64,000 bases of DNA from Brachionus sp. 'Tiscar' (GCA_006352455.1 VANL01000027.1:43406-107405), one strand, 5' to 3'. Numbered from the stretch's first letter, positions 1 to 11,243 are shown. Numbers and translations: made by a program. Notes: generated from the letters alone by a model not told the origin.

Positions 1-196
1 TAGATTTACTCATTTGTATTACAATTGGCCGGTAAGATAGTTATAAATATGAAAAAAAAAATTAAGTCATTTGTTAAAGGCTCAAATCCGAGTTCCCGCT
101 CCTTGTCATTATGCCACCAAGCTGGCTCGCATGGTTGGTGAATCTTTGCATCGTCCTCATGCGCCTTCATTAGATGATAAGCTTTTCTATTTATAA
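1..196 (+). CDS. piwi: PIWI-family Argonaute, C-terminal end (partial)
   Basis: This is the last part of a PIWI-clade Argonaute, the piRNA-guided slicer of the animal germline. Two exons are visible. Positions 2-31 encode RFTHLYYNWP, followed by a GTAAG intron (32-79). Positions 80-196 encode a 38-residue end that contains IRVPAPCHYATKLA and finishes LDDKLFYL, then TAA. The YYNWP / IRVPAPCxYAxKLA / KLFYL pattern is the standard PIWI C-terminus, where the carboxylate end lies near the slicer site. AGO-clade proteins instead read SIPAPAYYA and end in YFA, so PIWI rather than AGO is favoured. The MID domain and most of the PIWI domain lie left of the window, so catalytic residues cannot be assessed. 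Confidence 0.88.
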
Positions 197-598
197 ATTA
201 GCAAACCATAGTTGGTTTATTTAAATTAGCTATGCAATTTAAATTAAATTTATAATGTATAAATTTCATTGTTAATTTCTTTATTTTCCATGATCTATTT
301 TTTCACCTAAACTGATAATTCCACTTTTTTTTTTAAATCCATATACACAAAAATAAATTGAAAATGTTTAAATGAAATAATTATTTTTGGAGAAAATGAT
401 CTAATGAATAATAAAAATTTTCTTTTTGCACCGTTGTTAAATTTCTTTATTAAATTAATAAAATTAAAATTAATGCTTTTGCTTTTATTGATATGATTTT
501 CAATTATCCAGGATCTAAATGCTGAACAAAAAATCCAAGAATTCATTCACCTGAATTAACCATGATCATGATATTTTTTTTTTAGATTTCTTGATATA

Positions 599-975
599 CA
601 GTGGGTATATTAAAAACGACATGGTATATTAAATATACGGCATATTAAAACCGTACCAAAAAAAAGGTACTGAACCAACAGCGGTCATGTACCGTACTGG
701 CCTTACCATTAAATCTTATTAAGTGTACTGTAACATCAAACTTAGCGTATTGTACCTTCCGTTCTCAGCGTCTAATATTCCTTTTTATTTATTAATTTCA
801 TTATTTTGTTAAATAACATTTTTTAAATTAACTTCCTTTAATCAAACTAAATTGTCTTATTATTTATCACGCTTTTACTGCGTATATCCACATCTTTTGG
901 TTCGGTATGGTACCGTTAATTGTTCGGTTCTAGGTAGCAACCATTAGGACCATGTCGTTTTTAATATATCCACTG
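599..975. mobile_element. MITE-like element with CAGTGG terminal inverted repeats and TA target duplication
   Basis: The left end reads CAGTGGGTATATTAAAAACG and continues to ACATGGT. The right end is its reverse complement with one mismatch (CAGTGGATATATT...), giving about 27 bp of terminal inverted repeat. Both ends are flanked by TA (597-598 and 976-977), the Tc1/mariner target duplication. The 377-bp interior has no coding sequence and holds GTACCG/CGGTAC-type motifs repeated in both orientations. It looks like a non-autonomous element mobilised by a mariner-superfamily transposase. Confidence 0.8.
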
Positions 976-977
976 TA

Positions 978-2009
978 AATTGTTATGAGAAAAATAGAAT
1001 TTGTTAGAAATCCTTTAAGGCTTAACATTTTTTTGTTATGTTTAATTATTTATTTTTGAGTAATGGAATATCAAATATTTCGTACAGATCCTTAAATAAA
1101 TGTTTTTTTATTCTAAAAATTGCTGTTTTGACTCCCGTCTGATTTTTCAAATTTAATTTTTTTTAATTTTAGGAAAATTTTTCGGAGAAATCTTAAATTT
1201 GTCGAGGAATGGAATTATTTTAAACTGAAAAAGTAATTTAGATGATAAAAATATTATAAAATGAAGTAAATTATTAAACAGAATGTTTTTATTTATATAA
1301 TAGATCTTTCATATTATAATCAAGACCATTTTAATAATTAAATCTTTCTCATTTTTTAAAATTTAGTTCAAAAATTCAAAAAATAAAATTTATTTTGCTT
1401 AATCTATTTTTTGACTATTGAATAATTACAGTTCTTAATGCATCTTATTTAAAAATTAAAACTCTTTAACTAAACCTATATTAATAAAGTTAAAGCTTCC
1501 ATTTTACCTTCTAAAATCCAAATTTTCAATGTAAAGTATACAATTTTATTAATAAAATTGTTTTATAAAATTTTAAAATTAATTAATTTTTTTAAATTAA
1601 TCAAGTCACGACTTTGATTTTGAATTCACTAGTTGAAAATTTTGCCCAACACTGACTAAAAGTCATCAAAAGTCTTAATTTTCTTAAGATGCTCTGCACT
1701 CTTTGATTCTTTAATTATTTTAATTACTTAGACTGAAATAAATAGAATTAAAAAAATATTTGAATTATGATTAGAAATTTTATTAGATAATTTTTATTTA
1801 TTTAAGATGGTCGGCCCGAAAATGGCTATTTTTTTTTCGTAAAATTTTCTTCCAATATCTTCTTGAATATTGACTTCCTTAAAAAAGAGTGCATAAGCAT
1901 TAATTTTTCAATTTTTCAAATTTTTATAGCATTCTGAATTTTTGAACAAAAACAGGAAAAAAAGTTAAAAAATAAAGCTTTTTCGATTTAAAATTCACAA
2001 TGCCAATAT
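978..2009. other. Noncoding stretch between MITE and MRPL28
   Basis: About 1 kb of AT-rich sequence downstream of MRPL28. I see no open frame with coding character and no clear repeat. Confidence 0.6.
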
Positions 2010-2943
2010 CTAAAGGTAAATCCAAAATTTATACTCTTTATTATTTGATTTATCGATATCAAAATCTCCTGAAGTTAACTTCTCGATGGTCTCTTCGGCG
2101 AAAACTTCTTTTAAAGGTCTTATAGAATTTTTTTGATTTTCTTCCTCAATTTTCTTTAATTTAGTAACCGCTTCCCAAGGTTTTAAACCCACCCATTCAG
2201 CTTCTTCTAAAGGAATAACAAATTCTTTATATCTATTGTAAATAATGTCTTGTTTTTGTTTATCTTTTGGATACAACTCGGTTTCTTTATTGGCCAAACG
2301 AATGAGCATTTCTCTTTTCAATTGCATGCCAATATCAGATTTTAAATCAACTTCGTGAGTTTTCAAAATATAATTATCAAAACCCTTAGCTTCTTCTATT
2401 AATTCAAGAGTTCTTCTGGTGCATGTCAACGCATAATATTGGTCCAAAATTTCCGAATAGAAAATAAGCTTTAAAACTTTTGGTCTCCACAACTTGGTGG
2501 TTCTAGTGCCTAAATTTAGATATGATAAAAACTAAATAGTCTAAAAAAATTACAAATATTGAGGTCTTTTGTATCCAGTTTGTTTCGGTTTTTTATAACC
2601 CGCAATTACTCCTTCTCCTCCCCAAATTCCCAATTTCGATTGTTCTGGATACAAAACAACTATAGGAACATCTTGTATTGGCTTTCTAATTTAGATAATT
2701 TTTATTCAATATTGCTTGATAAGTCAACTTAGCTTACTTGACACCATGTTCATGGTCCACTTCATATAATTTTTCCGAGGGATAATAATGTACAGGTTTA
2801 GGCAATGTATTCAAAAAGTCGATTTGTCTTTTTTTGTAATGTTCAGGAAGACGATAATAAATACTATTTGGATCAGTCCACTTGGGCAAGTGTTTTCCCA
2901 GAGATTTTATGCGCTCAAATTTTGGCAAAAGTAATTTGGACAT
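2010..2943 (-). CDS. MRPL28: Mitochondrial large ribosomal subunit protein bL28m
   Basis: Structural protein of the mitochondrial 39S ribosomal subunit. It is read from three exons: 2943-2738, 2685-2554 and 2502-2010, giving 276 residues, close to the usual 250-290. Phases match across both short introns (52 and 51 bp). The acceptor of the second intron must be the TAG just before AACC, because the earlier TTTAG would bring in a stop. Family landmarks are the N-terminal LPEHYKKRQ and TPxPVHYYP-like region, KLGIWGGEGVIAGY in exon 2, then FYSEILDQYY, TRRTLELIEEAKGFDNYILKT, and YKEFVIPLEEAEWVGL in exon 3. No strong mitochondrial presequence is obvious, as in other L28m proteins. TMEM177 lies just upstream on the same strand. 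Confidence 0.87.
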
Positions 2944-3150
2944 TGTATTTAATTGTTTAGTATAAATAAAATTTAAATAAAAAGTTTACATTTACTTTTT
3001 TTATATTATAATTTTTAGTTTAAAATTTTTGCAAAGTAAAATTAACTTTTGAAACTGGAATGATTTAATATTTCGTGCTATCAAATCTATATAAAACAAA
3101 ATTAAAATATTAGTTTATTTATTCTAAATAGACAATAATTAGATAGTTTT

Positions 3151-4270
3151 TTAATTATTTTTTCCAATATTTTCTAATTTTAGTCGTAAAATTTGAAAAA
3201 TTTTAAGTTCTTTTTTGCTATTCTCAGATTTTGATGAGCTTAAGTCTGTTTCCTCTTGCAATTCTTGGACTTTTTTTTCATTTTCTTCCATTTTTTCATT
3301 CAGATTTTTTACCATCTGGTCAAGTTGCTTTTTGCAAAATTCTTTTCGATCAGTTAGTTTAATTCCCATGTAATTAATATAAAAATAATAATCTGTAAAT
3401 AGAAAATAAATTGGTTGCTTTAAAATGTTTCCGTTTGAGTCAATTAAATTGTGACCATTTTCAATAACATCTCTTAGTAATTTATTTCTTAGCAAATTTT
3501 TTTCATAAAATTCTATTGAACCCATGCAACAGTCAAGACCCATTTGACAAGCTTGAAAATCTAAAGTCTTTTCCATGAATTTTGCAATTAGAAATTTTGA
3601 AATATAAATAACAGTCAAGGCACATAGACTAGATAATACAAAAATTCTCCTACGTTGAAAAAATTGCATTTTATGAGCTCTTGTCTTGGCATAAGAATAT
3701 ACATAAGCAATACTCAGGCTGAATAATTCAACAAGACGATCCAGTGTAGACAAAATAAAGTTTTCTGTTCTTGCAACTTCTCTTGCTAAACCGAATAATT
3801 TTGCATCATTGCTATAAATTAGTGTATCGTAGAATTCTTGCTGCTTTTTTGAACTTATTTTTTTATTTAGGTCTTCTATTGAAATATTTTGGCCGATGAA
3901 ATTGTAAAACCCACTAGCTGGTATCAATTTTGATAAATCTGATTTTGAATCAGCAAAATAACTGGGAGGAAGGCCTATGTGAGATCCTTGCCTAAATTTA
4001 CTGAATCCAAAACTAACAAAATCAAGAGTGTTGCATCGAAAGAATTCAAAATTTAGATCATTATCACTTAAACGATACATAAACTTAAATTTTTAATTTT
4101 AATATTTGAGTAAAATTATCCAAAAATGCTAATAACCAACTTTTTTTGCTTCTTCTTTGTCTTTTAAAGATAATCCTAAATAACTTCCGGATTTTTTTTT
4201 AAATTCAAATCGATCTCTAACAATATCACCTTTGTTTATTCTAAACATAACGGTGATACCAGCATAACCT
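3151..4270 (-). CDS. TMEM177: Transmembrane protein 177 (mitochondrial COX20-associated factor)
   Basis: Inner-mitochondrial-membrane protein that in vertebrates stabilises COX2 assembly through COX20. The main exon (4083-3151) encodes FALAREV-like GLAREVARTE, a hydrophobic hairpin (RRIFVLSSLCALTVIYISKF), then CCMGSIEFYEKNLLRNKLLRD and a SNGN turn, all in TMEM177 order. It ends in a lysine/glutamate-rich tail of about 50 residues. A second in-frame exon lies at 4141 to about 4270: its phase joins perfectly (donor GTTGG at 4140, acceptor AAG at 4084) and it supplies the segment preceding the conserved GxxIGLPPSYF block. A first exon carrying the N-terminal membrane helix is expected further upstream but I could not place it. 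If translation starts inside the second exon, the first usable ATG is at 4248. Confidence 0.68.
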
Positions 4271-5958
4271 CAAAAAAAAATTAGTAGATTCATAATCTCT
4301 AATATCATTTTATTTAGTTATTTTGTTTTTTTATTTCAGATTTTAAGTCATGCTTATAAAATTTGTTGACCTAATAATAAACAATTAAAAAAAATTCTTA
4401 GCTTTGAAAATATTCAAAATCAGTACTTTTTTTACTAGAAAAATCTTATAACTCAAATAAATTGGTGATATTAAAATTACTTGAACATTTATGCCTAGTT
4501 TACGCAGATTTTGATTTTACGATTTTAATAGATAACTAATTTAATTAGCATTATATTAAAAATAATTTTCTTTTTTAATAGTTCAATATTTTAATATTCA
4601 AAATGGCAAGTTTTTTTTACATTTTATATTTTATATTCTGAATTTTTTTTACAAATTTTTTATTTAAAAAAAATGTAAATTCAATTTTTGTGGCATGTAA
4701 TAAAAATTGAATGCATTCTTAAACTATTAACTGTTAGAGCTTATATAAAATTCTTTTAAAAATGAAAATTAAATTATTTAACTATGCTAAAGTCCAATTT
4801 TTTTTTTTAATTTTTTCATTTTTTAAGACATGTCATTAAAATTGAATTTTTATTTATTTTTTTAAATGCTCATTTTTTGTTGACATTTGATTTAGTAACA
4901 TGTCACTTAATTCGGATAATTTTGTTTATTATAACTTTAGCATCAAGTTCTATTGATTACTTTTTATAGTCTATTTTTTATGTACTAATTTAATTTAGAA
5001 TCAATAACTAATTACTTAAGTGAAACCTTAAAAAAAAACAAGATTAAATTAGTTATTTATGATGAATGAAGTTTGTAATTAAATATGAAATTAAATTTTG
5101 ACTACTTAAATTTTTTAATATATTAAATGACTTCCTAAAGATAGATTTTTTAAATAATAGTGTGTCTTTTTTATCATATTTTATTTTATTCTCTCCTTTA
5201 AATTTACTTTTCTAGAAATAATAATTTCTCCATTGAGACTTTAAATAATTTGAATAAATAAATAAATAAATTGAATATTTGATATTTATTTTTTTAATGG
5301 AAATTAATCTCTAAAAATCCTTTGATCTCTAAACAAAAAACTACATAACAAGAGCTTTAAGAACTTAATTTCTTTAATTTCTAATTATCTATCATGCTAA
5401 ATCTGATAAAAAAACTCATCAGATTTTTTTATGGGTCGTTCTGCTGCTATTCTTTAGCTGCATCACTAGTTATCTGAAGAAGATCCCTAAATAACTAAGT
5501 TATATGGAAATAAAATTCTAAAACAAAAAGAAATTAAATTTCAAGGTATTAAATTTGATTACAAGTTAAATTTCAACTCAATTGTTGACGAAATTAAAGA
5601 ACGCTGTAATTCAAGGTAAAACTAAATTAAGATTTTATCTCGGTACAGAAAACAAAAATTAAATAAATAAATAATAAAGAAATTTTATTTAACAAATCAA
5701 CTAACTGAGTGATGAATTTAGAAAAAAATTTAAAAAATACCTGTTATCAAAATTGATGCAATAAATTGAGAATTTTCTCTCAAAAATCGACTCATTTCTA
5801 AATATCGTCAGCTAAATTGTAAATCTCAACTAAGCTAAAATTGGTTAATAACAACCACAAATTAGAAAACTTTAAAAATATAAAATACTAAATTTTGATC
5901 ATTTTAAACTTTATTTTAAAGACAAAATTGCTTATTAATTTAATTTAAAAAATAAAAT
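4271..5958. other. Noncoding stretch between TMEM177 and EIF2B4
   Basis: 1.7 kb of AT-rich sequence without a clear open frame. A short first exon of TMEM177 probably hides here. On the minus strand an ATG at about 4310 opens a hydrophobic frame in phase with the next exon, but a TGA interrupts it at the junction, so I do not annotate it. Confidence 0.5.
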
Positions 5959-7653
5959 CTAAATTGTTTTTTGTTGATCACTTTTTGAATCAGTCCTAGC
6001 CACATCTCTATTTTTCAAACGCAAAACAACTGGTACGCTTGTGCACGGCAACATGCCCATATCTGTCACGACACAATTTATCAACTCAGGAGAGCAAACA
6101 TCATAAGTCAAATTTAGTAAATTTAAATTTTCGCTTATTTGAGAAGTAAAATCATCTCTAGCCAAAAATGGCTTTTCAATTTCAAGCGCTTTGTTGTCAT
6201 TTTTTAATAAGTCCATCGGATTACCGAGCTCATTTTTGACTAATGCATCAGTTTGAACTTTATCAGTAAATTTGTAGGTTTCACAACAAGCTTTTAAAAA
6301 ATTAGGTTAAACAACTTTATTATTAGGCTTTATTAAATCTTATAATTGAATTTTACCAATTACTGGAACATTGAAAGCTTTGGCCACAAGAGAAATTTGA
6401 GACGATCCAATCTGAGCCATAACATAACCATTGGCCAACAAAGCATGAGCACCTAAAATAACCTTATTCACCCGATTCATGATGTAAGAGATACCATTGA
6501 TTAAAATATAAGAACATTCAATGTCATATTTAAGCAATTTTTGTAGTGTTTTTTTCCCTCTATACTTTGGTCGAGAATCAACAACTATAACATGAATATT
6601 TGGAAATCTTTGTTTAGCTTCGACCAAGATACGATTTACCAAAGTAGAGTAACCAAATATAAGAATAGTGTCATTATCAGAAATTTTTGAATGTGCATAT
6701 GATGTGCCAGATATAATGCTATTAACATCAGCTAAAATATATTTGTTGATTGTTTCAGCTGCAAGTAGAATTTTTTCTTCTATGAACTCATCTATTTTTT
6801 GGACTAACAAATCTTTAGCCTTGTTTTATAAAATAATTTTTTTTTTGCTGACTTAACTAATATCCTACCTCAGTTTCGGATATATTAACTGGAAGGTGAA
6901 GAATACTTTGCTTCATTTCTTTAATGGCATTTCCTTGACTCACAGATAGTGGCCTGCATTGAGTCAAAAAACTTAATATGAAATTTATTAAATATTAGAT
7001 TTTTTTCAAAGTAATTCTATACTTAATATTTGTTTTTAATTTTGACTCAATATACTCTGGCAAAGTCTTTGACTTATTGCTAGGAAATTTAAGATCTATT
7101 ATAAATTGTTTTAAAGCGTATAAAAATCCAATGCAACGAGCATTTGAGCATGATATAAGATCATGAGCTGATTGAAGACCTAGTTTGATGAAGCTTGGAT
7201 GAATGCTTGCAGACTCCAAAGAACTCTTTTCTGTAATGGAATAATCTCTTTTGTATTCGTCGAAATAGTGAAATAGCTTTATTTTGCTATTATTTGATGT
7301 ATTTTCAACTGAAACTTCTTTTTTTTCCAATTTGATTTTAACAGCTGCCGTTTCAAAAACAACATCTTTTGATTTGGACTCTGCGCCTAAATTATGACTA
7401 ACTTTTATATCTTCTTGTTTTAAACTCGCACTCACATTTGGTTTATCAGATTGAGATGCTTTTTTTTGGTTCACAGAAGGTAAAGCTGCAGCTTTTTTGG
7501 CTCGTTGCTCTTCTTGTTTGGCTCTACGCTCACGTCTAAGGTCTGCCTTTGATTTTTGTGACTCTTTAGTCAAAATTAATAAATGGTTAAAAAAAAATTA
7601 AAAATAAAAACAAAACCTTCTGATGTTTTAGGTTGAATATTTTGAGAACTCAT
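5959..7653 (-). CDS. EIF2B4: Translation initiation factor eIF2B subunit delta
   Basis: Regulatory subunit of the eIF2B guanine-nucleotide exchange factor that recycles eIF2 and senses its phosphorylation. Five exons join in phase: 7653-7617, 7563-7023, 6971-6869, 6819-6357 and 6290-5959, giving 491 residues (human about 520). The N-terminal third is the charged delta-specific extension (ADLRRERRAKQEEQRAKKAA), followed by LFHYFDEYKRD, HPSFIKLGLQ and FLTQCRPLSVSQGNAIK across the exon 2/3 junction. The Rossmann-like IF-2B domain includes DTILIFGYSTLV, VVDSRPKYRG and ILGAHALLANG, and the C-terminus has CCETYKF and DMGMLPCTSVPVVLR. The start is the ATG at 7651-7653 in a 12-codon first exon. It is divergent from histone H4. 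Confidence 0.92.
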
Positions 7654-8074
7654 ATTTGCTCAAATTTTGTCTACTCTTTATCTAGATATTAATGATATTT
7701 TAAAACTAATTGATTTAGATTATAAAAATATAAATTTAAAAAAAAAGAAATTATAAATAAAAACTTATTTTTCCAAATGTGAAAATGCATTCAATCAAAA
7801 AAAACTATTTTGAAATTATGTCTAAGATTTTGTTAATTTTAATAGTTGATTAAATTAAAATAAATATTTGTATTTTGTCTTTTTTTAAAATAGGATATTC
7901 TAAGGACAAATTTCAAGACTTATTTCAAATATAATTTTTATCAGAATAAAAAAAATTACATAATACATTCTGCGATCAAATTTGGTTGTATATAAGCAGA
8001 AAACCATCTATATACTCTCAATTTATTTAGCTTAATAGAAAAATTAATTACGCCATTTAAAATAAAAATACAAA
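7654..8074. promoter_or_regulatory. Divergent promoter between EIF2B4 and histone H4
   Basis: The 421-bp gap separates two start codons facing away from each other. On the H4 side a TATA-type box, TGTATATAAG, lies at about 7987-7996, about 80 bp before the H4 ATG. No TATA box is obvious on the EIF2B4 side, in keeping with a housekeeping gene. Confidence 0.6.
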
Positions 8075-8386
8075 ATGTCTGGTAGAGGTAAAGGAGGAAA
8101 AGGTTTAGGAAAAGGTGGTGCTAAACGTCACAGAAAAGTCTTAAGAGACAACATTCAGGGTATCACCAAACCAGCAATCCGTCGTTTGGCTCGTAGAGGT
8201 GGCGTTAAGCGATTGTCAGGTCTAGTCTATGAAGAAACTCGTGGCGTTCTTAAAGTTTTCTTAGAAAACGTAATCAGAGATGCTGTCACTTACACTGAGC
8301 ACGCAAAGCGTAAGACTGTGACTGCTATGGATGTTGTTTATGCACTTAAAAGACAAGGAAGAACTTTGTATGGTTTTGGTGGATAA
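8075..8386 (+). CDS. H4: Histone H4
   Basis: Core nucleosome histone, intronless, 103 codons, ending GRTLYGFGG then TAA. The acetylatable N-terminal tail and the C-terminus match the animal consensus. I see two conservative replacements in the loop 1/helix 2 region: Ile46 to Leu and Ile50 to Val (numbering without Met), giving [13 protein letters not shown]. Unusually for a replication-dependent histone, the 3' flank has no conserved histone stem-loop in the first 100 bp and instead has an AATAAA signal, which suggests a polyadenylated mRNA. No other histone gene is present in the window, so this copy is solitary rather than part of a visible cluster. Confidence 0.98.
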
Positions 8387-8463
8387 TAATGATAGCTTAA
8401 ATATTGTATACCTTGAAGAAACTTTTTATATGTTAAAAATTTTTGTAATATTTTAATGTGATC

Positions 8464-8469
8464 AATAAA
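8464..8469 (+). terminator. Poly(A) signal of histone H4
   Basis: Canonical AATAAA 78 bp after the H4 stop codon, followed by a T-rich stretch. It supports cleavage and polyadenylation rather than stem-loop processing. Confidence 0.6.
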
Positions 8470-9253
8470 TTTGTATTAAAAAACTATTGTTTCAATGAAT
8501 TAATAACAATTAATTAATCTGTCCTATTTACTATTTCTTTACTTTAATTAGTTTTTTAAATTCTTAAGTCAGTTCAGTCACTTTTATTAATTAACTCTTC
8601 TGATAAAGTAATTACATTACATTTTTAGAATTTGAATCTTGGTAAAATTTGTTATAAATTAAAGCTATTGGGATTCAAACTTTTTGAATTTCTAAAATAT
8701 ACTATGTATTTTTTTAGAGGAATTTTTTTTTTAAATTGCTTTACTAATTAGTATCTCTTATTAATAATAAATAGTTTTTAATTTTGGAGGTATGAGTTAA
8801 TATTTTAGTGAGAGAATAGAATAATAAATTCAAATAAAAATATTAAGTGATCGTTTGATATATTCAATCTATTCAAAATTTTCTTTAAAAGAGATTTTCT
8901 TAGTTGTCATCTTCTTAGTGTTAGGAAGATTTTTTTTTACTCATCACTTTTTTTGATTAGTAAGAAGATATAAAATAATAATTTTATTTATAGTTTTTAA
9001 AATTTTTTGATAATTATTTAGGATTTATTTTTTTCTGATTGATTATTTTTCAAAAATTTTATTCTTAAGCAATTATCAATTTAAGTTTTCGAATTTTTTC
9101 GAGATAAAAATACATACAAGTTTAAAACAAAAATTTAGATAGTAACTTTATTTTGAATAAAATTATATGAATTATCAAAAAATAATTTGTGACATTATAC
9201 CTTGAAGGCTAGTTTTAAATTTTATAATTATCCAATTTAATATTTTCTAAGTT
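8470..9253. other. Noncoding stretch between H4 and the first lysine-rich peptide gene
   Basis: AT-rich intergenic DNA between two convergent genes. No open frame or repeat stood out. Confidence 0.6.
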
Positions 9254-9679
9254 CTAATTTTGCTTTATGCTTATAGTTTTGTTCTGACCTTAAAAAAAAA
9301 TAAAACTTGTAAATAGACAAAATTAAAAATTTACCTCTAGAATTTTTTGGTGGCTTCGATCCCTTTTTTGTATTTGATGACTTTCTTTTTTTGCTTTCTT
9401 TTCTTTTTTTCTTTAGTTCTTCTTTTTGTTCTTTTGTTAATTTATTTTTTTTGTTATTTCTTCTTCTAGATTTTTTATCTTGTGGAGTACTTATCGCGGG
9501 ATCAGAAGAGTTTCGGTTAGATACTTAAAATTAACGAAAAATTAACATTATTAAATTTTTTCAGAAATTTTTTTTTTACCTTGGATAGCGTTTCTAGAAT
9601 TATTTCTTGAATTCGCAAAGCTATAGCCACAAAGCGATATCAAAACGACTAGAATCAAAATCAATGAGAAAAACTTCAT
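9254..9679 (-). CDS. Small secreted lysine-rich protein, copy 1
   Basis: Not a family I recognise. Three exons join in phase (9679-9580, 9523-9335, 9288-9254) to give 107 residues. Exon 1 encodes a textbook signal peptide (MKFFSLILILVVLISLCGYS, likely cleavage after FA at residue 22) followed by NSRNNSRN. The mature part has about 20 lysines plus many Arg, Asn and Ser, with no cysteine after the signal peptide, and includes KEQKEELKKKRKESKKRK, so it is probably disordered and strongly cationic. Dibasic sites are abundant, so processing into peptides is possible but unproven. Exon 1 ends ...AIQ plus a phase-1 donor, exactly as in the paralogue at 11802-12099. A TATA box lies 41 bp before the ATG. 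Confidence 0.72.
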
Positions 9680-9719
9680 TTTTATTTAATTTTTTTTAAT
9701 TCTTTAATTACCGAAAGGG

Positions 9720-9727
9720 TATTTATA
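9720..9727 (-). promoter_or_regulatory. TATA box of lysine-rich peptide gene 1
   Basis: TATAAATA on the minus strand, 41 bp upstream of the ATG. The paralogous gene has the identical octamer at nearly the same distance. Confidence 0.6.
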
Positions 9728-10215
9728 CACTTTAAACTTAGCCTACTTGCCAATTTTTAGCGTCTTTGTAATTGATCCAAATAGAATCTGATCGGTATAG
9801 AATTACTTCAAATTTTTAATCATGATTTATTTTCTAGACAAAAATATAATTTGGCTCACTTAGCCAATTGCGCTTTGATAAAAAATTAAATTAAAAAGAT
9901 AAAAAAGCAATTTTGAACTTCAAAATTGCTTTTTTGAAAATGTGTATCAAGTGCTTTCATTAATTCAAACTATGTGATTTACTTGATTTTTGAGTTTTAT
10001 TTCAAGAGAATTTAAATCAAAATTGAGTTTATATTGACAAGAATCTTTTATTAAGTGAATTTTTATATAATTTTTAGATTAATACTCTTTGATAAATTTT
10101 TAAATTTTAATTATTACTTAAAAATAGAAGAATAATCAAGAAATAAAATCTTAATTTAAACAATTATTTTATAAAAACAAAAAACTTTTTAAAATGTTTC
10201 AATTTTAAATTAAAA

Positions 10216-10615
10216 TAAAACTTTCATAGCATAGTATAGTGGTTTATCCAGCTTAAGATCATTACAGATAAAAATCCCGTGGTCTCTTTCGCTTGTGGTT
10301 TTATTTATTATAAAGTTTATTTAAGATATGTTTAATCTCATCAGCCACTTGTTTGACGAGTCGTTTATTGGGTTTAAGTTGTTTTGTAAACTGGTAGTGC
10401 TGCTTACATAGTTCCTTGGGTCCTTTTTGCCTTTTTGTGTCGTCGGCGTACAATTTCGCCTCCGGTAATGTATTAGATAGGTGATGCCATCAGTGATATT
10501 TTTGAAAAGTTTAGGGCCGGGTACAGATTCTTGTGGGACACCGCTTAGCACCCGTAGCCCGAAGGCTTCTCTCCATGTGTCTGAAACAATTCCAGTGTCT
10601 AATGAGAGCTAAAAA
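10216..10615 (-). pseudogene. Decayed non-LTR (LINE) reverse transcriptase fragment
   Basis: Relic of a LINE ORF2. Reading the minus strand from 10610: SLDTGIVSDTWREA (finger region) runs directly into RVLSGVPQESVPGPKLF, the RT motif that normally reads SGVPQGSVLGPxLF, so the stretch between them has been deleted. The catalytic box survives as KLYADDTK in another frame (YADD at 10450-10439), flanked by frameshifts. Then comes LQNNLNPINDSSNKWLMRLN, and after more decay ERDHGIFICNDLKLDK, matching the usual ERDLGVxxxxDLKW region. Gaps, shifts and stops make it non-functional. Its base composition is visibly richer in GC than the flanks, as expected for an immigrant sequence. Confidence 0.83.
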
Positions 10616-11243
10616 ATGCATTTAATTTAATGCCTTTTTTTAGAATTTAAATTTTTTTATTTTATTTACTAATATTAGCTAATTTGAGATGATATAAATG
10701 TGAAAAGCTAATTTCCAGTACTTTTTGAGAGAAAGAATTTTGAAAAAAAATCAAATACTTAAATTGTTTTATTTTCTCATTTAATGAATATCAAGGTATA
10801 ATAATATTTAATTGAAAAATTTCCTTTTTTTGTCTTTTTAATAATTTTTCAACTTTTTTGAGTCAATTCATTAAGTTGAAAAAGTAAATCGAGTATTTTT
10901 AACAAAATATTATAATACCAGAATTGTTGATGGATTAAAATTTTATTTAAGTTTGAACGAGAACATGATCTTTAAAATATTCTTAATAAGGTAAAAATTT
11001 TATTTAGGATGTAAAACACATTTTATTTTAAAATTTTTTTTTAGATCAAATATCTTTAAAAATATAATGAAATTATTCTAATCTTGAAAACTTTTAAGAA
11101 TCTTAAAAATTATTTTTATTTTTTGAAAAATAATTAATTTAATAAAATTGTATGTTAATTTTGATATTAAAATAATTTAAATAATTAAACAAAATATTAA
11201 ATAATTAAAAGTTTCAAATTATATTATTAGTATCACAAATTTC
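10616..11243. other. Noncoding stretch after the LINE fragment
   Basis: AT-rich sequence with no further recognisable RT motifs and no open frame. Confidence 0.5.

Noticed and set aside
307..546. 79-codon frame on the minus strand
   Set aside because: Composition is the Phe/Ile/Lys/Asn noise typical of AT-rich noncoding DNA; it lies in the 3' flank of the PIWI gene and shows no domain.
10228..10300. Sequence resembling tRNA box A (AGTATAGTGGTTT)
   Set aside because: There is no cloverleaf or box B, and the reverse strand reads as a reverse transcriptase segment (ERDHGIF...NDLKLDK), so it belongs to the LINE fragment.
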